Shown: positions 1 through 5,359 of the stretch, piece by piece | Layout: the number at the start of each line of letters is the position of its first letter | Numbering within the stretch: the first letter of the stretch is position 1 | From: a gamma proteobacterium symbiont of Bathyaustriella thionipta | GTDB lineage: Bacteria > Pseudomonadota > Gammaproteobacteria > Chromatiales > Chromatiaceae | Reading direction: 5' to 3' | Length of the DNA stretch: 5,359 nt | Assembly (NCBI GenBank): GCA_025656895.1 | Contig: JAHXHF010000036.1 | Location: 1 to 5,359, forward strand | Notes under the pieces: generated by a model | Told to the model about the DNA's origin: nothing | What the model saw: the letters and a program-made list of their open reading frames with translations, nothing else | Database searches by the model: none | Position numbers and translations under genes: made by a program

Positions 1-14
1 TATTTAGAAATCTC

Positions 15-47
15 TATCCCGACAGCTAATTTTAATCGGGGTACAAT
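15..47 (+). promoter_or_regulatory. Sigma70-type promoter of the NUDIX gene, overlapped by an inverted repeat
   Basis: A -35 box CCGACA (19-24, 4 of 6 consensus bases) and a -10 box TACAAT (42-47, 5 of 6) are separated by exactly 17 bases, placing the transcript start near position 54 and leaving a leader of about 30 nt. An inverted repeat, TATCCCGA (15-22) and TCGGGGTA (36-43), is complementary over 8 pairs with one G-T wobble and has a 13-nt spacer. Its left arm covers most of the -35 box and its right arm runs into the -10 box. It could be an operator or merely part of the preceding unit. The promoter call rests on consensus match and position only. Confidence 0.5.
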
Positions 48-71
48 CTGCTGTTAAGATTTTACAATAAC

Positions 72-76
72 AAGGA
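72..76 (+). promoter_or_regulatory. Ribosome binding site of the NUDIX gene
   Basis: AAGGA lies 7 nt upstream of the ATG at 84, ideal Shine-Dalgarno spacing. It fixes the start codon, which is also the position where the zinc-ribbon family normally begins (Met-x-x-Cys). Confidence 0.7.
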
Positions 77-83
77 TGCCTGT

Positions 84-656
84 ATGCGCTATTGCAGTGA
101 TTGTGGAGAACCGGTCCGTTTAATGGTGCCGGAAGGTGATAACCGGCCACGCTTTGTGTGTCCGTCCTGCAGTACGATTCATTATCAGAATCCGAACATT
201 GTGACGGGATGTATCGTGGAAGCGGAAGATAAAATTCTGCTTTGCAAGCGGGCGATTGAACCACGCTACGGGCTATGGACTTTACCGGCCGGGTTTATGG
301 AGAACAATGAAACGGCTCAGCAGGGGGCGGCCCGCGAGACCATGGAGGAAGCCGGCGCCGAAACCAGTGTGGGAGAACTTTACAGTTGTTTTAATCTGCC
401 GCACATCAGTCAGGTTTATCTGTTGTTCCGGGCTACATTGGCGCAACCCGGTTTCAGCGCGGGCAGTGAAAGTCTGCAAGTGGCTTTATTCAGTGAAAAT
501 GAAATCCCCTGGAATGAGCTGGCTTTTCCGGTGATTGAAGAAACCCTGAAACTGTATTTTTCAGATCAAAAGAAGGGTGATTTCAAAGCACATAGTGGTA
601 CGATTAAACGGATTTCCTCGGATACCCGTGAGTATCATACCGAGATAAATTATTAG
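84..656 (+). CDS. Zinc-ribbon NUDIX hydrolase, resembling FAD/nucleotide pyrophosphatases (NUDX23-like)
   Basis: This is a 190-residue soluble, cytosolic NUDIX enzyme, expected to cleave the pyrophosphate bond of a nucleoside diphosphate linked to another group. An N-terminal zinc ribbon has two CxxC pairs (C4/C7 and C26/C29). The Nudix box is complete at G70 to G91 (G-x5-E-x7-RE-x2-EE-x-G), with metal-binding E85, E88 and E89. A conserved GLWTLPAGF stretch precedes and enters the box. The SQPWPFP motif that marks NADH pyrophosphatase NudC is missing, so this is not NudC. From memory, the overall pattern, including the C-terminal SGTIKR segment, matches plant NUDX23, an FAD pyrophosphatase, and many unstudied proteobacterial proteins. 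FAD as substrate is therefore only an inference. The gene has its own promoter and ribosome binding site and converges on the DUF971-MoaD gene 32 bases downstream, so it is probably a single-gene transcript. Confidence 0.92.
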   Translation: MRYCSDCGEPVRLMVPEGDNRPRFVCPSCSTIHYQNPNIVTGCIVEAEDKILLCKRAIEPRYGLWTLPAGFMENNETAQQGAARETMEEAGAETSVGELYSCFNLPHISQVYLLFRATLAQPGFSAGSESLQVALFSENEIPWNELAFPVIEETLKLYFSDQKKGDFKAHSGTIKRISSDTREYHTEINY

Positions 657-688
657 GATAGCTTTCTAACTCATTGATTAAATAGTCA

Positions 689-1345
689 TTATTGCTTGGG
701 CGGAGCAGGTGCCACGGGTGATGTGGGCACCAGGGCGATTTCATCGCCTTCATCAATACGTGTAAATGGCTTTACAAACTGTTTGTTTACGGTTACCCGT
801 ACCATATCTTCCTGTAGTAAATAGGCTTTGTCCCGATGGTGGTAATGACGCAGCCAGTCCAGAAAACTGTCAACATCAATCACTTTTTCCGGCAGGGTCA
901 GCGGTTCAGATTCCTTGCCGAATTGCTGCGCCATCCAGGCAAAATACAATAGCTGTATGTGTTTCTCTGCCGGTTGTACTCCGGCTATTTCCGAGCCCCT
1001 TGCATAGCCTCTGTCTTTTAGTTTCTGCAGGTATTGCTGCCAGTTCTGCTGCTGATTTTTACCCAGTTCGTAGAGGCTTTCCCATGAATAGATACCGGTA
1101 TCGTGGCCATCATCAAATTTGATGCGAATACCGTACTGACCCTGGGCTTCAATGGCATCAATATTGACATTCTCTTTGCCCACATCGGGTTGCTGTTGGG
1201 TGCGTACCTCGGCGGCCCGCGAGAAAACCCGCAGATATTCAGCCGGCAGGTCAAATTGCTGGCCGTCTGTAAAATGCAGGGACAGAATACGTGATTTTTT
1301 GTGCAAATTGATTTCGCTGGGAGTCGGGGCGCTTGAATGAGTCAT
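689..1345 (-). CDS. DUF971 (GBBH-like N-terminal domain) fused to a MoaD/ThiS-like beta-grasp domain without the Gly-Gly tail
   Basis: The product has 218 residues from the ATG at 1345. Residues about 11-117 are a DUF971 / gamma-butyrobetaine-hydroxylase-like N-terminal domain, marked by LRVFSRAAEV (38-47) and FDDGHDTGIYSW (77-88). DUF971 also forms the C-terminus of the plant Fe-S carrier HCF101, and its stand-alone role in bacteria is poorly defined. Residues about 130-209 follow the MoaD pattern: LLYFAWMAQQFG at the start, an LPE...DSFLDWLR helix, VRVTVNKQFV, then a GDEIALVP strand. MoaD and ThiS end in Gly-Gly, which is activated as an adenylate or thiocarboxylate. This protein instead continues as a proline-rich tail ending in PPKQ, so normal sulfur-carrier chemistry looks impossible. 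It contains no cysteine, so cysteine-ligated Fe-S or zinc binding is also unlikely. There is no signal peptide from the ATG start. An upstream in-frame TTG at 1408 would add 21 hydrophobic residues but is less likely. No molybdopterin or thiamin genes are nearby. Confidence 0.85.
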   Translation of the reverse strand: MTHSSAPTPSEINLHKKSRILSLHFTDGQQFDLPAEYLRVFSRAAEVRTQQQPDVGKENVNIDAIEAQGQYGIRIKFDDGHDTGIYSWESLYELGKNQQQNWQQYLQKLKDRGYARGSEIAGVQPAEKHIQLLYFAWMAQQFGKESEPLTLPEKVIDVDSFLDWLRHYHHRDKAYLLQEDMVRVTVNKQFVKPFTRIDEGDEIALVPTSPVAPAPPKQ

Positions 1346-1410
1346 ACTATATAGAGCTACAGGCAATAATAAACCCGAAATGGTTACACAGGGAGCAACA
1401 AGGCGCAAGC
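1346..1410. promoter_or_regulatory. Divergent intergenic region between the DUF971-MoaD and hydrolase genes
   Basis: These 65 bases must hold or overlap the start signals of two divergent genes. On the minus strand, TATTAT (1371-1366) matches a -10 box at 5 of 6 positions and would give a leader of only about 14 nt before the ATG at 1345. No good -35 box lies 16-18 bases further upstream. That short leader fits the lack of any Shine-Dalgarno sequence before the ATG. For the plus strand I see no convincing -35/-10 pair. The AT-rich core around 1346-1371 is the likely melting region for one or both promoters. Confidence 0.25.
1400..1403 (+). promoter_or_regulatory. Ribosome binding site that sets the hydrolase start
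   Basis: AAGG lies 7 nt before the ATG at 1411. The open frame extends upstream to an ATG at 1333, but those 26 extra codons overlap the start of the divergent gene and carry no hydrolase-family sequence. The 1411 start places the conserved HGIW motif near residue 13, as is usual for the family. Confidence 0.55.
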
Positions 1411-2052
1411 ATGGTTTCTGAATCTGAACAACTGACAGTCCTTATTCATGGTATCTGGATGAATGGTTATGATATGAGCCTGCTTAAACGTCGGCTGGAG
1501 CATTGCGGTTTTCCTTGCAGGCGTTTTCATTACCCCAGTCTGACTCATTCACCCACGCAAAATGCGCAACGCTTGCAAACCTTTCTGCAACGTATTGAAA
1601 CAGCACGCATTAATTTTGTGGCACATAGCCTGGGCGGCATTGTATTGTTACGCCTGTTTGAATTATACCCCGAGCAGAAACCGGGAAGGCTGGTATTATT
1701 GGGAACTCCTGCACAAGGAAGCGAGGTGGCGCGCTCCCTGCAACGTCAGCGAATATTACGCCCTTTACTGGGACGAAGTATTGAACAGGGGCTGTTGCAA
1801 AAAACACAGGCCTGGCGGGGCAAGCAGCCTCTGGGGTTAATTGCGGGAAGCCGGGGGCCGGGTATGGGGCAATTTCTTTCACAGTTGCAGGCTCCTCACG
1901 ATGGAACAGTCCGTGTTGCTGAAGTGGCTGTTGCCGGTGCCCATGAAAGAATTGTTCTGCCGGTTAATCATATGGGGCTATTATTTTCCTCACAAGTGGC
2001 TGAAAAAGTTTGTCTATTCCTGCAACAGGGCACTTTCAGCAGGCTTTCCTGA
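1411..2052 (+). CDS. Alpha/beta hydrolase (EstA/lipase-like esterase family)
   Basis: This is a 213-residue protein with an alpha/beta hydrolase fold, numbered from the ATG at 1411. The oxyanion-loop motif HGIW is at residues 13-16. The nucleophile elbow reads AHSLGG with Ser73, a variant of GHSxGG with Ala in the first place. The likely catalytic acid is Asp164 in HDGTV, and the catalytic His is His187 in NHMGLL. LLGTPAQGS after the nucleophile is typical of lipase- and PGAP1-like members (COG1075 type). There is no signal peptide or membrane segment, so it should act in the cytoplasm on an ester, thioester or amide of unknown identity. It lies 37 bases upstream of the sugar-phosphate transferase, on the same strand. 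A terminator-like hairpin sits over its stop codon, so co-transcription with the glycan genes is uncertain. Fold and triad are firm, but the substrate cannot be read from the sequence. Confidence 0.85.
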   Translation: MVSESEQLTVLIHGIWMNGYDMSLLKRRLEHCGFPCRRFHYPSLTHSPTQNAQRLQTFLQRIETARINFVAHSLGGIVLLRLFELYPEQKPGRLVLLGTPAQGSEVARSLQRQRILRPLLGRSIEQGLLQKTQAWRGKQPLGLIAGSRGPGMGQFLSQLQAPHDGTVRVAEVAVAGAHERIVLPVNHMGLLFSSQVAEKVCLFLQQGTFSRLS

Positions 2053-2060
2053 AATTTTTT
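2034..2060 (+). terminator. Weak intrinsic terminator overlapping the hydrolase stop codon
   Basis: TTTCAG (2034-2039) and CTGAAA (2049-2054) form a perfect 6-bp stem with a 9-nt loop, followed at once by six T residues (2055-2060). A second run of seven T residues follows at 2069-2075. The stem is AT-rich, so termination may be partial. It would separate the hydrolase from the glycan genes while allowing read-through. Confidence 0.35.
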
Positions 2061-2089
2061 GTCACAAGTTTTTTTGCTGAGGTTGTGCA

Positions 2090-3070
2090 ATGACCCTTTT
2101 CTCCGGGCTTTTACTGTTACTGGCTTTTTTTGTTTCTGCAGCTGTTTGTGCCGGATTGTTGTCAGACAAAAGTCCTTTACACATACTGGATTACCCTAAC
2201 GAGCGCTCTTTACACCAGCAAGCCATAGCGCGCACTGGCGGTATAGCTATTCTGACGGCGATTTTTATCGCCTGGGGGATGCAGATTGTATTTGGCAATA
2301 ACAGCCTGCCATTATCCATTCCACTGGCAACTTTGTTGTTAGGGGCGGTTTCTCTAATGGATGACCGGCATAACCTGTCCGCCGCCCTGCGTTTTGCCAT
2401 TCAGATTATGCTGGTAATCGGCCTGCTGATGGATCAGGTTGCGGTTACTTTCAATGGCCTAAGCTTGCTACTAAGCGGCTTTGCACTGCTGTGGATGATC
2501 AATCTATATAACTTCATGGATGGTATGGATGGTTTTGCTGCTGGCATGAGCATAAGCGGGTTCGGTTTTATGGGGTGGGCAGGCTGGATTGCGGGTCAGG
2601 AGGACTTTGCGCTTGTTTGCTGGATTATAGGCTCGGCTAACCTGGGATTTTTGTTGTTCAATTATCCGCCAGCCCGAATTTTTATGGGGGACAGTGGTTC
2701 GACCACGCTCGGATTGCTGGCATCGGCTTTGGGATTATGGGGGATTAATCAGGCATTTTTCCCCTGGTGGCTGCCTTTGATGGTTTTCGCGCCTTTCATT
2801 GCTGATGCAAGTGTTACAATAGCAAGAAGATTACTGCGGGGCGAAAAAATCTGGCAGGCGCATCGTAGTCATTATTACCAGCGTCTGGTACAAAAAGGCT
2901 GGGGACACAGAAACACGGTCTTGCTTGAATATGTACTGATGCTTGCTTGTGGATCTGCAGCTATTCTGTTGTTGCTGAATCCGGCCTGGGTAGCCGCCGG
3001 GCTGGTTTTTTGCGTACTGCTGTTTCTGCTGCTTGGCTGGTTCATTGATCAATATTATGGGGTTTTCTGA
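2090..3070 (+). CDS. wbpL: WbpL/WecA-type undecaprenyl-phosphate N-acetylhexosamine-1-phosphate transferase
   Basis: This 326-residue polytopic inner-membrane enzyme of the MraY/WecA/WbpL family (glycosyltransferase family 4) transfers a sugar-1-phosphate from a UDP-sugar to undecaprenyl phosphate. That is the first committed step of O-antigen or capsule repeat assembly. Family motifs occur in order. D34-x-PN-x-RS-x-H42 and the following R48TGG form the first cytoplasmic loop. D91-D92 binds Mg2+. NLYNFMDGMDG (138-148) holds the catalytic acidic loop, and GDSGS is at 200-204. HRSHYYQ (258-264) is the substrate-binding loop typical of this branch. About ten to eleven hydrophobic segments run from residue 4 to 319. 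A GAGG Shine-Dalgarno sequence (2079-2082) lies 7 nt before the ATG. The next gene starts directly after its stop, and the pairing with a WbpM-type dehydratase favours WbpL-like specificity (QuiNAc or FucNAc) over WecA (GlcNAc). The symbol is by family resemblance. Confidence 0.9.
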   Translation: MTLFSGLLLLLAFFVSAAVCAGLLSDKSPLHILDYPNERSLHQQAIARTGGIAILTAIFIAWGMQIVFGNNSLPLSIPLATLLLGAVSLMDDRHNLSAALRFAIQIMLVIGLLMDQVAVTFNGLSLLLSGFALLWMINLYNFMDGMDGFAAGMSISGFGFMGWAGWIAGQEDFALVCWIIGSANLGFLLFNYPPARIFMGDSGSTTLGLLASALGLWGINQAFFPWWLPLMVFAPFIADASVTIARRLLRGEKIWQAHRSHYYQRLVQKGWGHRNTVLLEYVLMLACGSAAILLLLNPAWVAAGLVFCVLLFLLLGWFIDQYYGVF

Positions 3071-5092
3071 ATGCTGACATTCAGGCGCAAGCTGCTCTCA
3101 TTACCGAAACGAAGCAAACGCATTATCATGCTGCTGCTGGATGTGCAGTTGATCTGGTTGTCGGTGTGGATAGGCTTCGTACTCCGATTGGGAACCTCCG
3201 GCATGCATAATCCGTGGCATGATTATACCTGGCTGTATATTTGTGCGCCTTTAATTACGCTGCCTGTTTTTATTCGCCTGGGTTTATATCGTGCTGTATT
3301 GAGATATTTTGGTCATGCAGCGGTGATAGCCATACTCAAGGCAACGGTTTTGTCTTCTCTGCTGCTTGCGCTGATTGTTTATTGGTATCAACCGGCTCAA
3401 ATAGTACCGCGCAGCTTTGTACTCAATTACTGGGTTACCCTGTTTATTCTGACCGGCGGAGTCCGTGTCCTGATCCGCCGCTATTTATTGCATAATTTCT
3501 CTTCCATGCTGGCCGATCCGCTGGGTGACGGGGTGGTATCCGGCAAGATGGCCCGTGTTGCCATCTATGGAGCCGGGCACGCCGGCCGGCAGCTACTGGC
3601 TGCATTGCGTAACAGTATGGACAAAATCCCGGTAGCCTTTATTGACGATGACCGCAGTATTGCCAACCGTGTTATTGACGGTCTGTGGGTTTACCGCCCC
3701 AAACACGTGGAACAAATGATTCAGGAAACACGTGCCAGTGAGTTATTTCTGGCTATACCATCCCTGCACCCGCAACGGCGCAACGAGATTATTTCGCTGC
3801 TTGAGCCCTATCCGGTGCATGTTAAAACCGTCCCCGGTATTGATGAAATTGTCAGTGGCCGTGCTTCTATATCCGAACTGAGAGAAATTGATATCGAGGA
3901 CCTGCTGGGGCGCGATGTAGTGCCGCCGGTAAAGACCCTGCTATCCAGCTGTATTTTTGATAAGACCGTGATGGTGACCGGGGCAGGGGGGTCCATTGGT
4001 TCAGAATTGTGCCGCCAGATATTGCAGCTTAAGCCGGGTAGGCTGATTTTGTTCGAACTTTCCGAATATGCCTTGTATCGTATTGAGCATAACTTGCGGG
4101 GCATCTGTGAAACACAATCCATAGAGGTCGATATCCAGGCATTCCTGGGTAGTGTTGAAGACCGGAAACTAATGCAGACCCTGTTCGATAGCTGGAAAGT
4201 GAACACGGTTTATCATGCGGCTGCCTACAAGCATGTACCTATTGTGGAAGAAAATGTTGTGGCGGGTATTCACAATAATCTACTGGGTACCTATCATACT
4301 GCGCTGGCAGCTATTTCCGCTCAGGTCGAGAATTTTGTACTGATATCTACCGATAAAGCGGTACGCCCCACCAATGTGATGGGAGCCAGCAAGCGTTTTG
4401 CCGAACTGGTTCTGCAGGGTTTGGCGCAAACCGCTACTGGAACGATTTTCACCATGGTGCGTTTTGGTAATGTGCTGGGGTCATCCGGATCCGTAGTGCC
4501 CAAATTTCGTTCTCAAATCGAAAAAAGAGGGCCGGTGACGGTTACCCATCCTGAAGTCACCCGATATTTTATGACCGTCGAGGAAGCTGTTCAGCTGGTT
4601 ATTCAAGCCGGATCCTTAGGTAGCGGTGGCGATGTGTTTGTGCTGGATATGGGGGAGCCGGTCAAAATTGCCGATTTAGCTCGCCGAATGATCCATCTGT
4701 ACGGATATACAGTACTGGATCAGAATCACCCGGATGGAGATATCGAGATTGCTTACACAGGTTTGCGCCCCGGGGAAAAACTGTTTGAAGAATTACTGGT
4801 CGGCGCGGATATCTCCGGCACTGAACACCCCCGAATCATGCGGGCGCGCGAAAAATGTATTCCAGGAGACGAGATTGAAATCCGTATGCAGCAAATAGCC
4901 GAGGCCTGTGTGCGTATGGATGCGGCTGAAATCATCAGACTGTTGCAGCAAAGTGATCTCGAATACAGGCCGCTGAGCGCGCAACCGGATGACCTGCTCT
5001 GGAAAGAACAAAATCGAAATATCGAAAAGCATTCCGCAAAACCTGAAAAGCCCTATCTGGTTATTGCTTCCCAAAATGGGGACATTGCGTAA
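3071..5092 (+). CDS. wbpM: WbpM/CapD-type membrane-bound UDP-N-acetylglucosamine 4,6-dehydratase
   Basis: This 673-residue protein is close to the usual length of WbpM. It converts UDP-GlcNAc to UDP-2-acetamido-2,6-dideoxy-xylo-4-hexulose, the precursor of QuiNAc/FucNAc-type sugars. About four transmembrane segments (roughly residues 18-38, 52-72, 83-104 and 114-135) anchor it in the inner membrane. A first Rossmann-like domain begins with YGAGHAG (GxGxxG at 167-172). A second, catalytic SDR-extended domain begins with TGAGGSIG (303-310). The active site reads STDKA (426-430), then M437-GAS-K441. The usual SDR tyrosine (YxxxK) is methionine here, which is the Ser-Met-Lys arrangement reported for WbpM-type enzymes, and D428/K429 match the acid/base residues described for the FlaA1/PseB relatives. 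GLRPGEKLFEELL (564-576) is a further family hallmark. The ATG directly abuts the upstream TGA, with GGGG (3059-3062) 8 nt before it, so the two genes are translated from one transcript. Confidence 0.93.
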   Translation: MLTFRRKLLSLPKRSKRIIMLLLDVQLIWLSVWIGFVLRLGTSGMHNPWHDYTWLYICAPLITLPVFIRLGLYRAVLRYFGHAAVIAILKATVLSSLLLALIVYWYQPAQIVPRSFVLNYWVTLFILTGGVRVLIRRYLLHNFSSMLADPLGDGVVSGKMARVAIYGAGHAGRQLLAALRNSMDKIPVAFIDDDRSIANRVIDGLWVYRPKHVEQMIQETRASELFLAIPSLHPQRRNEIISLLEPYPVHVKTVPGIDEIVSGRASISELREIDIEDLLGRDVVPPVKTLLSSCIFDKTVMVTGAGGSIGSELCRQILQLKPGRLILFELSEYALYRIEHNLRGICETQSIEVDIQAFLGSVEDRKLMQTLFDSWKVNTVYHAAAYKHVPIVEENVVAGIHNNLLGTYHTALAAISAQVENFVLISTDKAVRPTNVMGASKRFAELVLQGLAQTATGTIFTMVRFGNVLGSSGSVVPKFRSQIEKRGPVTVTHPEVTRYFMTVEEAVQLVIQAGSLGSGGDVFVLDMGEPVKIADLARRMIHLYGYTVLDQNHPDGDIEIAYTGLRPGEKLFEELLVGADISGTEHPRIMRAREKCIPGDEIEIRMQQIAEACVRMDAAEIIRLLQQSDLEYRPLSAQPDDLLWKEQNRNIEKHSAKPEKPYLVIASQNGDIA

Positions 5093-5218
5093 GCCCGCGC
5101 ATGCATGAACAAACTGGTGAATGATTCCGGCAGGTATTGAATCTGCTGCATTCGCATTCAAAAATGCTTATTTACCAAGTGTAAATTGATCGTTTTTTTT
5201 GATCTGCCCGATTACAGA

Positions 5219-5237
5219 GGCTATCATAGCCGTTTTT
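5219..5237 (+). terminator. Probable intrinsic terminator of the glycan gene pair
   Basis: GGCTA (5219-5223) and TAGCC (5227-5231) form a 5-bp stem around the triloop TCA, followed by G and five T residues (5233-5237). It lies 127 bases past the dehydratase stop and before the putative insertion-sequence end. The stem is short, but the shape and T-run are correct. The stretch 5093-5218 between them holds no gene I can support. It has a weak AT-rich hairpin, ATTTAC/GTAAAT (5170-5186), with a T8 run a few bases later (5193-5200), which could add to termination. Confidence 0.4.
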
Positions 5238-5269
5238 GACTCATTTGATTTCTCACTATTCTCCCGACT

Positions 5270-5359
5270 TAGGGCAATCGGACTTAAATTCATCCATTGA
5301 TTACCCGCAGCAAATAGTCATTATCCCAGCCTGCTTTTAGACGTTTTGTTTTGACTCCC
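5270..5359 (-). mobile_element. End of an ISAs1-like insertion sequence running off the right edge
   Basis: The transposase C-terminus described separately is followed, on the minus strand, by the stretch 5290-5270. Read on the plus strand from 5270 this begins TAGGGCAATCGGACTTAAAT. That resembles, from memory, the terminal inverted repeats of ISAs1/H-repeat elements, which start with an AGGGC-like core. The element edge is placed at about 5270 on this basis. The second inverted repeat and any 8-10 bp target duplication lie outside the window, so the boundary is approximate. Confidence 0.45.
5290..5359 (-). CDS. Transposase C-terminus, ISAs1 / H-repeat family (partial)
   Basis: Twenty-two codons enter from the right edge on the minus strand and end at TGA (5292-5290). 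The readable tail includes KTKRLKAGWDNDYLLRV. A basic segment followed by AGWDxxYLLxxL at the extreme C-terminus is, as I recall it, typical of ISAs1-family DDE transposases, the family that includes the E. coli H-repeat proteins and Vibrio IS1358. The catalytic part is outside the window, so whether the gene is intact cannot be judged. The gene converges on the dehydratase. The evidence is short, so the family assignment is tentative. Confidence 0.5.
   Translation of the reverse strand, partial: GVKTKRLKAGWDNDYLLRVING

Noticed and set aside
657..688. The near-palindrome TGATTAAATAGTCA between the convergent NUDIX and DUF971-MoaD genes as a bidirectional terminator.
   Set aside because: The loop would be only two bases, the stem is AT-rich with a wobble, and no T-run follows on either strand.
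1333..1410. A 26-codon upstream extension of the hydrolase from the ATG at 1333.
   Set aside because: It overlaps the beginning of the divergent gene, lacks hydrolase-family sequence, and a better ribosome binding site precedes the ATG at 1411.
2053..2089. A JUMPstart/ops element ahead of the glycan genes.
   Set aside because: The GGCGGTAGCGT core is absent here and upstream of the pair.
4793..5161. A long minus-strand open frame beneath the 3' end of the dehydratase gene.
   Set aside because: Most of it lies opposite conserved dehydratase codons, its composition matches no protein family I know, and it is best explained as a shadow frame.
5154..5167. The perfect 5-bp hairpin GCATT-CAAA-AATGC as a terminator for either strand.
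   Set aside because: There is no T-run downstream on the plus or minus strand.
5236..5262. TTGACT (5236-5241) and TATTCT (5257-5262) as a plus-strand promoter.
   Set aside because: The spacing is only 15 bases, the -10 match is 4 of 6, and no plus-strand gene follows in the window.
5168..5293. A 41-codon minus-strand ORF (begins MNLSPIALS) whose ATG overlaps the transposase TGA as ATGA, resembling a translationally coupled small gene.
   Set aside because: It runs across the putative IS end at about 5270 into flanking DNA and contains the plus-strand terminator hairpin. It has no Shine-Dalgarno site and matches no family I recognise. An open frame of this length is not rare by chance.

Overview
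The window reads as chromosome of a Gram-negative bacterium, most likely a gammaproteobacterium. I infer this from the protein families: a zinc-ribbon NUDIX protein, a proteobacterial DUF971 protein, and a WbpL/WbpM pair of the kind found at the end of O-antigen clusters. Base composition is moderate (near 50% GC by eye) and fairly even across the genes. I cannot name the species.

Layout. Positions 1-83 hold a good sigma70-type promoter and ribosome binding site for a 190-residue zinc-ribbon NUDIX hydrolase (84-656, +). Facing it across 32 bases is a two-domain protein (689-1345, -): an N-terminal DUF971 domain joined to a C-terminal MoaD/ThiS-like beta-grasp domain that lacks the terminal Gly-Gly. 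A tight 65-bp divergent gap separates it from a cytosolic alpha/beta hydrolase (1411-2052, +). After a weak terminator-like hairpin come two tightly joined glycan genes. One is a WbpL/WecA-type polyprenyl-phosphate sugar-1-phosphate transferase (2090-3070, +). The other is a WbpM-type membrane-bound UDP-GlcNAc 4,6-dehydratase (3071-5092, +), whose start codon directly follows the stop of the first. A short hairpin plus T-run at 5219-5237 probably ends this unit. The right edge (about 5270-5359) looks like the end of an insertion sequence: the last 22 codons of a minus-strand transposase resembling the ISAs1 / H-repeat family, plus a candidate terminal inverted repeat.

How the genes work together. 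Only the last two form a clear pathway. WbpM-type enzymes convert UDP-GlcNAc to the 4-keto-6-deoxy intermediate for QuiNAc/FucNAc-type sugars. WbpL-type enzymes then load the first sugar phosphate onto undecaprenyl phosphate, starting an O-antigen or capsule repeat unit. The 4-ketoreductase needed between them is not in this window. The NUDIX, DUF971-MoaD and hydrolase genes look like independent housekeeping genes beside this locus. The most unusual item is the DUF971-MoaD fusion without the sulfur-carrier tail. The next most interesting is the IS end adjoining the glycan genes.
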